Below the pieces are notes generated by a model that ran no database searches, was not told where the DNA came from, and saw only the letters and a program-made list of their open reading frames with translations. A stretch of DNA of 56,636 bases from Rugamonas violacea (lineage in GTDB: Bacteria; Pseudomonadota; Gammaproteobacteria; Burkholderiales; Burkholderiaceae_D): the NCBI RefSeq assembly GCF_016461825.1, contig NZ_JAEMNU010000078.1:1-56636 (forward strand), given 5' to 3'. This document shows positions 17,619-25,784 of the stretch, one piece after another. Position 1 is the first letter of the stretch; each line of letters starts with the position of its first letter. The position numbers and the translations under genes were made by a program.

Positions 17619-19138
17619 GAGCAGGGACAGGCGCCGGCGGCGCGGGTGATGGTGGCACAGGCGTCGATGGTAGCAGCAGCCGGGCCGGACGCGGGGTGCA
17701 GCAGGCCGTGCAATTGCGCTGGATCGGCGTCGGGGCGCAGCTCGCGCAACAGGGCCAGCATGCCGCTGACGTGGGCGGCGGCGAAGGAGTTGCCCGAGAC
17801 GAAGCGCCAGCCGCCGCCCGGCGCGCTGGCGGGCACGTCGCGGCCGGGCGCCAGCAAAGGTGTGTTGCGGCCGGGCGCCAGCAAAGGCGTGTTGCGCGCG
17901 GCGGCGTGCGGCGGCTCTTGCTTTGGCGTGGACGTTGCCGCCGTCGTTGGCGTATCGTCGGTCGTGTTGCCTTTCTGCGCGACGGCGATCACGCCGGCGT
18001 GCGCGGCCGGGAAGCCGGCCGCTTCGCCCGCTGCGCCGAGCGCGCCGACCACGCTGATGCCGCGCGCCAGAGCGACGTCCAGCAGTCGGTCGAGCAGGCG
18101 GTCGGGCGGGCCGGTCAGGCTGAGGTTGATGACGCCGGCGTGGTGCAGGATGGCGTAGTTGAGCGCCTTGGCCAGTGTGAAGCTGCTGCAGTGCGCGCCG
18201 CCGCCGGGCGGCTGCCAGCAGGCGCGCAGGGCCATCAGCCGCGCCGCCGGGGCGATGCCGACGATGCCGGCGCCACCGCCGCGCGCGGCGATGATGCCGG
18301 CCACGGCGGTGCCGTGGGCCTCGGCGTTGTCGGCGTCGACGTCGGCGTCGACGAAGTTTTCCGCCAGCGCGATCTGGCCGGCCAGGTCGGGATGGTGGCG
18401 GTCGATGCCGCTGTCGACCACCGCCACCAGCACGTCGCGGCCGGTGCTGGCGCGGTGCAGCTCGGCCACGTGCCAGTAGCGTGCCGCCGGTTGCACCGGA
18501 TATAGCGCGGCGAGCTGGCCGGCGCCGGGCGCTGCGGCGGCCAGTCCCTGGTACAGCGCCACCGGCTGCGCCCATTCGACGCGCGGGTCGTGCGACAGCT
18601 GGGCGGCGATGTGCTCGGCGTTGTCGCCGGCGGGGAAGGTCATCAGGTAGCAGTCCAGGCCGAGCGTCGGCATCGGCCAGTCGCCAAGCAGTGTCAGGCC
18701 GTGGCGGCGCGCCAGTTCGGTGGCGATGCGGCGGCGCGCGCTGCGGCCGCCGTCGTCGATGTAGCGGCCGCCGTAACCGGCGTCTGGACGATAGTGCGGC
18801 GCGGGCAGGCGAAGCATGACCAGCACTTGGCGCTCGGTGGCGCGGACGGCGTCGTCGCTGGCGGGCGGGGGTGGGGAGGCGGTTGCTGCGGTCGGGCTTG
18901 GTGTCGCCTCGACCTGGTCGGCGGGAGAGCCGGCCCCAGCGCCAACCCCAGCCCAAACGGCAGAGACAGCCCCAGCCCAAGCCGCAGCCGCAGCCGCAGC
19001 CGCAGCTCCGGCTCCGGCTCCGACTCCAGCTCCAGCTCCAGCTCCGACTCCGATTCCGATTCCGACTCCGCCTCCTATTCCGGCAATGGATGGCGGCAAC
19101 AGCAGCGCGGCCACCAACGCGAGGAGGGCGCTGCTCAC
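17576..19138 (-). CDS. S8 (subtilisin-like) serine protease, exported
   Basis: This 520-residue protease starts at GTG 19138 (GGGAGAG upstream) and overlaps the anti-sigma stop by 4 bp. A signal-like hydrophobic segment (residues 3-20) is followed by a Gly/Ala low-complexity linker (20-70). An I9-type propeptide region (about 104-200) precedes the catalytic domain, with Asp242 (AVVDSGID), His275 (AHGTAVAGI) and Ser451 (SGNSFAAAHVSG; GNS where GTS is usual). A nine-residue duplication NTPLLAPGR lies at 416-433. The tail is Cys/Ala/Thr-rich. Cotranscription with the sigma/anti-sigma pair suggests a role in envelope signalling or an output of that regulon, which is inferred. Confidence 0.88.
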   Translation of the reverse strand: MSSALLALVAALLLPPSIAGIGGGVGIGIGVGAGAGAGVGAGAGAAAAAAAAAWAGAVSAVWAGVGAGAGSPADQVEATPSPTAATASPPPPASDDAVRATERQVLVMLRLPAPHYRPDAGYGGRYIDDGGRSARRRIATELARRHGLTLLGDWPMPTLGLDCYLMTFPAGDNAEHIAAQLSHDPRVEWAQPVALYQGLAAAAPGAGQLAALYPVQPAARYWHVAELHRASTGRDVLVAVVDSGIDRHHPDLAGQIALAENFVDADVDADNAEAHGTAVAGIIAARGGGAGIVGIAPAARLMALRACWQPPGGGAHCSSFTLAKALNYAILHHAGVINLSLTGPPDRLLDRLLDVALARGISVVGALGAAGEAAGFPAAHAGVIAVAQKGNTTDDTPTTAATSTPKQEPPHAAARNTPLLAPGRNTPLLAPGRDVPASAPGGGWRFVSGNSFAAAHVSGMLALLRELRPDADPAQLHGLLHPASGPAAATIDACATITRAAGACPCSCATAATASSHSHP

Positions 19139-20010
19139 GGCAACTCTCCCACCGCCAGCGGTTCGGCCAGCACCACGGCCGCCTCGGCGCGCAGGCGGGC
19201 GCGGGCGCGCTGCGGGTCGGGAACGGCCAGCAGATAGGCATCCGTCACCGTCGGGCCGTCGACGACGCGGGCTTGGTTGACGCGGAGCAGGCGGCGCAGT
19301 TCCTTCTCGGCCGTATCCGGTTTGAAGACGACGACGAGGTTGGCAGCGCCGCCGTCGGTGTTGCCGAGCAGGCGGTAGGCCGGCGGCGCGGCGGGGCGCT
19401 CGGCGAGCAGCACGACCAGGCCGGCGATCATGGCGAACTGGGCGGCCAATGCCCACGAGGCCCATGGCGCTTGTCGGGTGAATAGAACGCGCCACCATGC
19501 CGCTGTGCGCCATCGTGCCGGCGCCATCGTTGCCGCCGTTGCCTCCTTTGGCGCCGTTGCCGGCGCGGCTGGCGCGGCCGGCGCGCGGAAGTCGAGTTGC
19601 GGCAGCAGGCGGGCCAGCGCTGCGGCCATGTCGGGCTGGCGGGACTCGTCCAGTCCAGCAGTGGCGCGCTCCGGCGAGTCGGCGCCGTCGGTGTTGGCGC
19701 CGCCGGTATTGTCGCCGTCTGGCGGGGCCGAAGCGTCATCGGACTGAAGGGTGCCTCGATGCCCATGCCCAAGTGCGGTGGCAAGCCGCCCGGCTCCGGC
19801 TGGCGCGGGTGTCGCCGGCACGGCGACGCTTGTCGCGGCACGCAACTGCCGCTCCAGCTCGACGTCGCGCCGGCATTCCTCGCAGCCGCGCAGATGCTGG
19901 TCGACCAGCGCCGCCTGCTCCGCCGTCAACTGGCCGGCGACGAACCACGGCAGCAATGCCTGCGCGCGTTGGTGGGCCTGCGCGTCCGGCCGGGCGAGGC
20001 TTGCGTTCAT
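19135..20010 (-). CDS. anti-sigma factor with zinc-finger (zf-HC2) domain
   Basis: This 291-residue single-pass membrane protein has an N-terminal anti-sigma domain with H39-x3-C43-x2-C46 (QHLRGCEEC), which binds the ECF sigma factor in the cytosol. A Pro/Ala-rich linker, a transmembrane helix (WALAAQFAMIAGLVVLLAE) and a periplasmic domain follow; the last contains YRLLG and VVFKPDTAEKELRRLLR. Its ATG overlaps the sigma factor stop (ATGA), the usual coupling of the two genes. Signal sensing probably occurs through the periplasmic domain. Confidence 0.88.
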   Translation of the reverse strand: MNASLARPDAQAHQRAQALLPWFVAGQLTAEQAALVDQHLRGCEECRRDVELERQLRAATSVAVPATPAPAGAGRLATALGHGHRGTLQSDDASAPPDGDNTGGANTDGADSPERATAGLDESRQPDMAAALARLLPQLDFRAPAAPAAPATAPKEATAATMAPARWRTAAWWRVLFTRQAPWASWALAAQFAMIAGLVVLLAERPAAPPAYRLLGNTDGGAANLVVVFKPDTAEKELRRLLRVNQARVVDGPTVTDAYLLAVPDPQRARARLRAEAAVVLAEPLAVGELP

Positions 20011-20606
20011 GGCTGTTGCTCCTTCAGTTCGCTCATCGCGCCGGCCAACAGCTCCTTCAGCTTGCGGCGGGCGTGGAACATGCGTGTCTTGACCGTGTTG
20101 AGCGGGCAATCGACTATCGCGGCGATGTCCTGGTAGGCCATGTCGTGATAGTAGGTCAGCAGCACTACGATGCGTTGCTGCATGGGCAACTGGGCCAGCG
20201 CCTCCTCCAGCGTGTGTTGCAACTGACGCTGGCTCAATTGCCGCTCCGGCTCCAAGGCCGGCGGCGCCGGGCAGGCGTCCGCCTCCGCCTCGACCGGCTC
20301 GTCGCGCAGCCGCAGGCCCTTCAAGGCCTTGCGGTAGGCGATGGCGAAGATCCAGGTCGACAGCTTGCAACTGCCGTCATAGCGCGGCGCCGTCTGCCAC
20401 ACCACCAGCATGGTGTCGTTGACCACCTCCTCGATCAGGGCGGCGCTGCGCGTCATGCGGCCGAGGAAACGGCTCAGGCGGGGGAAGTAGGCGCGGTACA
20501 GGGTCTCGAAGGCGCGCCTGTCCCCGGCCATGATGCGGCCCAACAGCTCCACCTCATCCAGGTTGGCGCCGGACGCGCAGGCGTCGCGGCCCTGTCCCTC
20601 GCGCAT
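20007..20606 (-). CDS. ECF RNA polymerase sigma factor
   Basis: This 199-residue sigma-70 family group IV factor has region 2 (AGDRRAFETLYRAYFPRLSRFLGRM...EEVVNDTMLVVWQ...STWIFAIAYRKAL) and region 4 (LPMQQRIVVLLTYYHDMAYQDIAAIVDCPLNTVKTRMFHARRKL, read in parts). ATG 20606 is preferred because an AGG-type Shine-Dalgarno (TGGAGGTCGGCG) lies directly before it. The frame extends upstream to 20678 without support. It heads the sigma/anti-sigma/S8 protease/TorF operon. A minus-strand TTGAACC near 20684-20690, upstream of the gene, could be an autoregulatory -35 element. Confidence 0.92.
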   Translation of the reverse strand: MREGQGRDACASGANLDEVELLGRIMAGDRRAFETLYRAYFPRLSRFLGRMTRSAALIEEVVNDTMLVVWQTAPRYDGSCKLSTWIFAIAYRKALKGLRLRDEPVEAEADACPAPPALEPERQLSQRQLQHTLEEALAQLPMQQRIVVLLTYYHDMAYQDIAAIVDCPLNTVKTRMFHARRKLKELLAGAMSELKEQQP

Positions 20607-20796
20607 CGCCGACCTCCATGTCTGGCGCGACCGTGCGGCTGCCGTCGCTTGTTTCCGGTGAATACCTTGCTGGAGCAAAATGGTTCAAGGCCGGACGCAA
20701 AAAATCGGTCGCCGCCGCGTCATGCTAGCACCGGCCGGACCGGCGTCGCGCTCCGAGTCGGCATCCGCGCCGGAACACGCTGTTGATTCATGGTGT

Positions 20797-20871
20797 TTAA
20801 GGCCACCTCGAAAAAACCACCAAATTGTCGTTCCGCCGATGCGGAATGACGGTTTTTCGAGGTGCCCTTAA
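20797..20871. repeat. 75-bp MITE-like palindromic element
   Basis: Outer arms GGCCACCTCGAAAAAACC (20801-20818) and GGTTTTTCGAGGTGCCC (20851-20867) pair with one bulge and one mismatch. Inner arms GTCGTTCCGC/GCGGAATGAC pair around CGAT. TTAA borders both ends. The ends resemble the terminal repeats of small IS elements. Confidence 0.65.
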
Positions 20872-20958
20872 GCGGCACCTTTTGCCGACCCCAAAGACCA
20901 TATCCACAACATAGTTCATGGGTAATGAGGCGAGCATGGCGACACGGTGACGTCCTAG

Positions 20959-21025
20959 GGCACGCTGCATGAGCTGATCGAACCATTCTATCCGAAGGTG
21001 GTCGACGCTGGCCGGCCGCCGATTG
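20959..21025 (+). pseudogene. transposase N-terminal remnant (IS5-like)
   Basis: The frame after a TAG reads LHELIEPFYPKVVDAGRPP, which resembles the conserved N-terminal segment of IS5-type transposases (LIEPhYPk..rGRPP). It soon becomes non-homologous. With the nearby palindromic element it suggests decayed IS debris in this 560-bp gap between the sigma factor and the sirtuin. Confidence 0.5.
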
Positions 21026-21164
21026 TTCGGCGCAGCGGTGCTTGGCCTCTCATATCTTGCGGATGTCCTATGCTGGCAGTTGATCGCTCATGTCGGATTG
21101 AACATGGCAATTTGGATAAAAGACGAATGGATCAGCGCTTTGCCAGGTGTTAGCATGACGGCCT

Positions 21165-22037
21165 ATGAGCGACATCGACCATTCCGAGCATATCGACGAA
21201 CACCTGGCGCCGCTGGCGGACTTCCTGCAACGGCATGCCCGCGTGTTGGCGCTGACCGGCGCCGGCATGAGCACGGCCTCCGGCATCCCCGACTATCGCG
21301 ACAAGGACGGCGTGCGGCGCGGCCGCCTGCCGGTGCAGGGGCCGGAGTTCCGCCGCTCCGAGGCGGTGCGCCGGCGCTACTGGGCGCGCAGCATGGTCGG
21401 CTGGCCGACGCTGGCGCGGGCGGCGCCGAACGCCGGCCATCTGGCGCTGGCGGCGTTGGAGCAGGGCGGCGCGCTGGGCGGCCTGCTGACGCAGAACGTC
21501 GACGGCCTGCACCAGCGCGCCGGCAGCCGTCGCTTGATCGAGCTGCACGGCAATATCCACGGCGTGGTCTGCCTCGACTGCCATGCCGAGCATCCGCGCG
21601 CGGCGATCCAGGCGGCGTTGGTCGAGGCCAACCCGGCGCTGGCGTTGGCCTTGGCGCGGCCCCTGCCGGACGGCGACGCGCAGATCGAGCCGGACGCGCT
21701 GGACGATTTTCAGCTGCCATATTGCCGCCACTGCGGCGGCACGCTGCAACCGGATGTGGTCTTCTTCGGCGACAACGTGCCGCCGCCGCGCACCGCCGCC
21801 GCCCTGGCCATGCTGGAGCAGGCCGACGCCTTGCTGGTGGTCGGCTCCTCGCTGATGGTGTTTTCGGGTTACCGTTTCTGCAAGCTGGCGGCGGCCTCCG
21901 GCAAGCCCATCGTCGCCATCAACGTCGGCAGGACGCGGGCCGACGAGTTGCTGGCGCTGAAGGTCGAGGCCACGGCGGAGTCCGTGCTGCCGGGGCTGCT
22001 TGCGCGCTTGGGGTTGGCTGAGGCCGACGCCCGATAG
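21165..22037 (+). CDS. Sir2-family NAD-dependent protein deacylase
   Basis: This 290-residue sirtuin removes acyl groups from lysine using NAD+. Motifs in order are TGAGMSTASGIPDYR (NAD binding, from residue 31), TQNVDGLH (109-116), catalytic His128 in IELHGN, zinc ligands Cys136, Cys139, Cys187 and Cys190, QPDVVFFGDNVP and VGSSLMV. The zinc pairs are separated by a longer insert than in CobB, which fits the class II bacterial type. It stands alone between IS debris and small unknown genes. The protein target cannot be inferred. Confidence 0.95.
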   Translation: MSDIDHSEHIDEHLAPLADFLQRHARVLALTGAGMSTASGIPDYRDKDGVRRGRLPVQGPEFRRSEAVRRRYWARSMVGWPTLARAAPNAGHLALAALEQGGALGGLLTQNVDGLHQRAGSRRLIELHGNIHGVVCLDCHAEHPRAAIQAALVEANPALALALARPLPDGDAQIEPDALDDFQLPYCRHCGGTLQPDVVFFGDNVPPPRTAAALAMLEQADALLVVGSSLMVFSGYRFCKLAAASGKPIVAINVGRTRADELLALKVEATAESVLPGLLARLGLAEADAR

Positions 22038-22098
22038 CGTTGGACAAGGGGGGGCTCATGAATCGCTGGAACGCCGGCGAACCCCAACGGCACAAGCC

Positions 22099-22126
22099 GG
22101 GGTCAGACCCGGCCGGGTCTGACCCC
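22099..22126. repeat. 28-bp perfect palindrome (GGGTC type)
   Basis: GGGGTCAGACCC, then GGCC, then GGGTCTGACCCC: the whole 28 bp is self-complementary. It lies downstream of the sirtuin gene. A related palindrome occurs at 29222. The rest of 22038-22254 shows no gene. Confidence 0.8.
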
Positions 22127-22254
22127 AGCTCTCCGCCGCAGGGCTTCGCCAGCCTCTCCGGCGCTTTGAGGAAGGCAAAAAGCCGCGCCACTTTGGCATT
22201 TGTCTAAGTTCCGCCCGCCGTTTGCGCTATACCTGTGCTGATACGGGAGGCCCT

Positions 22255-22545
22255 ATGGATATCAATAACCTGAACGAAGCCTTTGCCGGCGGGCAGTTTC
22301 ACTTCGTCGTCAGCGACGGCGCGCGGCCCATCCACATCGAGGTCTACGTCGACGGCGCGCCCGTGATGCGCGAGGACTGCGACGATCCGCCTTGCCACGA
22401 GATGGTGTTCATTCCGTCCGGCACGCGCGGCGCTGAGCTGTGGGTGGTGGCGCGCGACGCCAACGGCACCCTGGCGCAGCGCACCTTCCGCGTCGGCGAC
22501 GCCGATCCCAGCGCGGGCGGCGTGCTGGTGGCGGCGGGCCGCTGA
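22255..22545 (+). CDS. small unknown protein
   Basis: I do not recognise this 96-residue protein. It is soluble and acidic, with a predicted beta-rich core (HFVVSDGARPIHIEVYVDGAPV, ELWVVARDANGTLAQRTFRVGD in parts), suggesting a small beta-sandwich. GGGAGG is placed 4 bases before ATG 22255. The next gene starts 15 bp after its stop, so the two are probably cotranscribed. Confidence 0.7.
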   Translation: MDINNLNEAFAGGQFHFVVSDGARPIHIEVYVDGAPVMREDCDDPPCHEMVFIPSGTRGAELWVVARDANGTLAQRTFRVGDADPSAGGVLVAAGR

Positions 22546-22560
22546 GCGCGGGGAGGCGAC

Positions 22561-22959
22561 ATGGAACATTTTCTCGGCGAACTGTCCACGCTGACACCCG
22601 GCACACTGGCGGCCCTGGCCGCGCTGGCCGGCGCCAGCGGCGCGGTGTTGGCGGCGCTGATCGGCAAGCTGCTGGTCACGCCCATGCTGGGCGCGCGCGA
22701 CCGCCAGGACCGCGAAGCGGAGTGGCGCAAGCACGCGTTGGAACTGACCAAGCTGGACCTGGAGCGCAAGCTCAAGTCGGGACGCGACCTGCGCGCCCAG
22801 CCGCTGCGACCGAGCATCCTGGACTTTCTGGCCAACTATCGGGATCTGCAAGAATTGGGCAAGAGCTCGCCCAAGGATTTGTACACCACCATCCTGACCA
22901 AGCGGGTGGCGGGGCGGCCGGCGCCGGCGCCGCCGCTCGACTACGACGAGGTCGACTAG
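22561..22959 (+). CDS. small membrane-anchored unknown protein
   Basis: This 132-residue protein has one N-terminal transmembrane helix (LAALAALAGASGAVLAALIGKLLV, about residues 17-40). A highly charged helical stretch follows (ARDRQDREAEWRKHALELTKLDLERKLKSGRD in parts), likely coiled coil on the cytoplasmic face, then a Pro-rich acidic tail. Family unknown. GGGGAGG lies upstream. It follows the previous small gene by 15 bp and is convergent with the FlgO-like gene. Confidence 0.7.
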   Translation: MEHFLGELSTLTPGTLAALAALAGASGAVLAALIGKLLVTPMLGARDRQDREAEWRKHALELTKLDLERKLKSGRDLRAQPLRPSILDFLANYRDLQELGKSSPKDLYTTILTKRVAGRPAPAPPLDYDEVD

Positions 22960-22993
22960 TCGGGCCGGCGCCGGCCGCGCCCGCCGAGGGAAA

Positions 22994-23542
22994 TCAGTTG
23001 CGCAGCAGCATGGAGCGCACGATGCCCTCCTTGGCCAGCACGTAGTCGTGTCCGGCCAGCACGAAGTTGGTGTTGGGCTGGATCACCTTGATGTTGATGA
23101 ACACCATGTCGCTGGTCTCGGCGTAGGAGCCGACCACGATGGCCTGGGCGTGGTGGGTCTGCGCCACGTCGCCGATCTCGCGGGTGAGCATCAACTCGCC
23201 CTGGTTGCGCTTCATGTAGACGCTGTTGCGCAGCTTCATCTCCAGCATGTTCAGGCCGCCTTGCGACAGCCGGGTGGAGATCTCCTCCGACACCAAACGG
23301 CCCAGCGTGGTGGTCTGCTCCAGCGCGTCGATGTTGACCACGGTGGCCATGATCAGCGGCTTGTCGGCGGTCAGTTTGCCGCTCAGCTGGGCCAGCAGGG
23401 TGTCGGCCGCCTTGTAGTTCGAGGCGATGAATTGATTCGACGAGATGGTCGAATAATTCGGCTCGTCCTTCGGCGTGGTCGAGCAGGCCGCCAGCAACAG
23501 CGGCAGGGCCAGCACGGACAGGGACACCAGTTTTTTCGTCAT
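22994..23542 (-). CDS. FlgO-type outer-membrane lipoprotein
   Basis: This 182-residue lipoprotein (lipobox LLLAAC, Cys20) has the FlgO domain: FIASNYKAADTLL, LIMATVVNIDALEQTTTLGRLVSEEISTRLSQ and a VVGSYAETSDMVFINIKVI strand pair. In Vibrio, FlgO helps flagellar stability, but FlgO-domain proteins also occur away from flagellar genes and none are present here. Its ATG directly follows the stop of the upstream lipoprotein gene, so the two act as a pair. Confidence 0.85.
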   Translation of the reverse strand: MTKKLVSLSVLALPLLLAACSTTPKDEPNYSTISSNQFIASNYKAADTLLAQLSGKLTADKPLIMATVVNIDALEQTTTLGRLVSEEISTRLSQGGLNMLEMKLRNSVYMKRNQGELMLTREIGDVAQTHHAQAIVVGSYAETSDMVFINIKVIQPNTNFVLAGHDYVLAKEGIVRSMLLRN

Positions 23543-24238
23543 TTAGCGTTCTCCGCGCAGCTGGTAGGTCTTGCTCAATTGGGGCAGCTCGGGTTCCTTG
23601 TCGATGATGCCGTACAGCACGCGGTCGCTATCGGTCACGTAGTAGGCCGAGGTGTTGCGCGCGAAGTAGCGGTACTGGTCCGACACGGACAGCGTGACGA
23701 TGAGCTCGGTGCGCGGCGTGGCGCCGGGCGCGAACTGGTCGTTGAACCAGGAGTAGGCGTCGTGGGCGCCCACACTGGCGGCGGCGGCCAGGGCCAGCGG
23801 CGGTTCGATCTCGGTCAGCACGAAGACGCCGGCGGCCAGCGCGCCGTGCTCGCCGTGGTAGCGGTATTGCGGCCGGTCGGCGGTGAAGGTGACGGCCTGC
23901 ACGTCGAGGTCGATCTTCAGCGAGCCGGCGGCCGATTTGGACACGGTGTAGCCGTCGTTGACCAGCGAGGTGATCAGTTGGGTGGTCACGGCCCGTTGGA
24001 AGGGGCTGGGGTTGGGCACCTCGTTGATGAACAGCGGACGGGGCGGGTTCTTCTTCAGCTCGGCCAGCATGCTCGCTTCGATATGCCCGGCGATCGTGCC
24101 CCAGTGGCTGGCCGCCTGGAGTTTGACCTGCTTACTGGCGGGGAAGTTTGTCGCCTGGGGGACGGGCGAGTAGCGCGCCGCACATCCGGCCAAGATCAGG
24201 CCGGCCACTATCGCTGCTCCGGTTTTCAGCACCATCAT
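23543..24238 (-). CDS. lipoprotein partner of FlgO-type protein
   Basis: This lipoprotein of about 231 residues (two adjacent ATGs) has the lipobox ILAGC, Cys near residue 19. The N-terminal half includes HWGTIAGHIEASMLAELK and the FQRAVTTQLITSLVNDGYTVS helix found in Curli- and FlgP/LPP20-like exported proteins. The second half is beta-rich (TELIVTLSVSDQYRYFARNTSAYYVTD in parts). I do not recognise a named family. It is contiguous with the FlgO-type gene. Upstream, 24239-24453 holds no gene. Confidence 0.75.
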   Translation of the reverse strand: MMVLKTGAAIVAGLILAGCAARYSPVPQATNFPASKQVKLQAASHWGTIAGHIEASMLAELKKNPPRPLFINEVPNPSPFQRAVTTQLITSLVNDGYTVSKSAAGSLKIDLDVQAVTFTADRPQYRYHGEHGALAAGVFVLTEIEPPLALAAAASVGAHDAYSWFNDQFAPGATPRTELIVTLSVSDQYRYFARNTSAYYVTDSDRVLYGIIDKEPELPQLSKTYQLRGER

Positions 24239-24453
24239 GCCCTCGTCAAAGTCTAAAGTGAACAGCCCATTCTACGCCCGGCTTGGCGGGGCGAAAAAGG
24301 GTAATTTCCTCCGGCCAGTGTAGCACGGATGTTTCTATTTGGAAATTCACAGCAGAACAAAAGCTTGCGGTTTGTGCGCCGTGGCCACGGTAAACCGCGC
24401 GCGGGCGCGGCGCGGCGGCGCGGTCCGACGGCGTGGCCCGGCCGGTGCGGCCG

Positions 24454-24903
24454 CTAGCGGCGGTTTTGCTTCATCGCCGAGGCGACTTCGCGGGCGCCGT
24501 CGCGGTCGCGCTCGGTGGCGCGCTTGTCGTGCATCTTCTTGCCCTTGGCCAGGCCGATCTCGCATTTGACGCGGCCGCCCTTGTAGTGCAGGTTGAGCGG
24601 CACCAGGGTGTAGCCGGAGCGCTCGACCTTGCTGATCAGTTTGTCCATCTCGGCGCGGTGCAGCAGCAGCTTGCGGGTGCGCACCGCTTCCGGGTGGATG
24701 TGGGTGGAGGCGGTCGGCAGGGCGCTGACGTGGGCGCCGAACAGGAACAGCTCGTCGCCACGGATGGTGACGTAAGCTTCCTTGATCTGCACGCGGGCGT
24801 CGCGGATGGCCTTGACTTCCCAACCCTCCAGCACGATGCCCGCTTCGAAGCGGTCCTCAATGAAGTAGTCGTGAAAGGCTTTTTTGTTATCAGCTATGGT
24901 CAT
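24454..24903 (-). CDS. smpB: SsrA-binding protein
   Basis: SmpB binds tmRNA and enables trans-translation to rescue stalled ribosomes. The 149 residues carry [29 protein letters not shown] at the start, the [19 protein letters not shown] core and the basic C-terminal tail ([19 protein letters not shown] in parts) that enters the mRNA channel. Length and motifs are standard. It is divergent from ratA across 90 bp, the widely conserved smpB/ratA arrangement. No ssrA gene is in the window. Confidence 0.97.
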   Translation of the reverse strand: MTIADNKKAFHDYFIEDRFEAGIVLEGWEVKAIRDARVQIKEAYVTIRGDELFLFGAHVSALPTASTHIHPEAVRTRKLLLHRAEMDKLISKVERSGYTLVPLNLHYKGGRVKCEIGLAKGKKMHDKRATERDRDGAREVASAMKQNRR

Positions 24904-24993
24904 GAGATGGTAAATAGTAGGCGCGGGTCGGTTAAACTACTGTTTCGCGCCAAAAGTCGCGAATAATTCAACATCATAGCAAACGGTTACGCA

Positions 24994-25425
24994 ATGGCAG
25001 TAGTACATAAATCGGTTTTCCTGGGATACAGCGCGCAGCAAATGTTCGATCTGGTGGCTGCGGTCGAGGATTATCCCAAATTTCTGCCATGGTGCGGCGG
25101 CGTCGAGGTCAAGCAGCGCGGCGAGAACACCGTGGTGGCCAGCCTGGGCATCCACTACCACGGGGTACGCCAGAGTTTTACCACATCCAACGTCAACACA
25201 CCGTCGACCGGCATCAAGATGCGGCTGGTGGACGGTCCTTTCAAGGCCCTCGACGGCACTTGGACCTTCAAGGCCCTGCGCGAGGACGCCTGCAAGATCG
25301 AGCTGGACCTGCATTACGAGTTCTCCAACATCATACTGGAACAACTGATCGGCCCGGTGTTCGGCATGATCGCCAACAGCATGGTCGATTCCTTCTGCAA
25401 GCGGGCGGAGACGGTGTATGGCTGA
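24994..25425 (+). CDS. ratA: RatA/COQ10-type START-domain protein
   Basis: This 143-residue START/Bet v1-fold protein of the RatA (YfjG) family has SAQQMFDLVAAVEDYPKFLPWCGGVEV near the N-terminus and LDGTWTFKAL..DACKIELDLHYEFSN later. E. coli RatA is reported to hinder 70S assembly, and the family is related to ubiquinone-binding Coq10. The symbol reflects family and position next to smpB. Stop and next start overlap by 8 bp with rnfH. Confidence 0.93.
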   Translation: MAVVHKSVFLGYSAQQMFDLVAAVEDYPKFLPWCGGVEVKQRGENTVVASLGIHYHGVRQSFTTSNVNTPSTGIKMRLVDGPFKALDGTWTFKALREDACKIELDLHYEFSNIILEQLIGPVFGMIANSMVDSFCKRAETVYG

Positions 25426-25702
25426 GCAAATCCACGTGCAGGTGTGCTACGCCGGCGCCACGGCGCAATGGCTGCGCGACTTGACGGTCGCCGCCGGCAC
25501 CACCTTGGGGCAGGCGATCGCCGCCAGCGGCCTGCTGCTGGAGGCGCCGGAGATCGACTTGGCGGCCATGCCGGTCGGCATCTTCAGCAAGAAGAAGACG
25601 CTCGACACGGTGCTGCGCGAACACGACAGGGTGGAAATCTACCGCCCGCTGATCGCCGACCCGAAACACGCCCGCCGCCGGCGCAAGGTGGCCACGGCCT
25701 GA
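25418..25702 (+). CDS. rnfH: RnfH-family ubiquitin-like protein
   Basis: This 94-residue beta-grasp protein (RatB/RnfH, UPF0125) starts EQIHVQVCYAG, has LGQAIAASGLLLEAPEIDL and the conserved VGIFSKKKTLDTVLREHDRVEIYRPLIADPK, then a basic tail (ARRRRK). Its function is not firmly known. It overlaps ratA by 8 bp, consistent with translational coupling, and is followed by a strong hairpin. Confidence 0.93.
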   Translation: MAEQIHVQVCYAGATAQWLRDLTVAAGTTLGQAIAASGLLLEAPEIDLAAMPVGIFSKKKTLDTVLREHDRVEIYRPLIADPKHARRRRKVATA

Positions 25703-25723
25703 GTTCGCTGCATTACCGGATAA

Positions 25724-25764
25724 AACTAGGGCGCGCCACCGGCAAACGGTGGCGCGCCCTAGTT
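25724..25764. terminator. bidirectional terminator
   Basis: A perfect 18-bp stem AACTAGGGCGCGCCACCG with a GCAAA loop and its complement lies between convergent rnfH and the porin gene. A/T-rich ends flank both sides. Confidence 0.85.
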
Positions 25765-25784
25765 GTTTGTGCCGTGGCCGTCGC

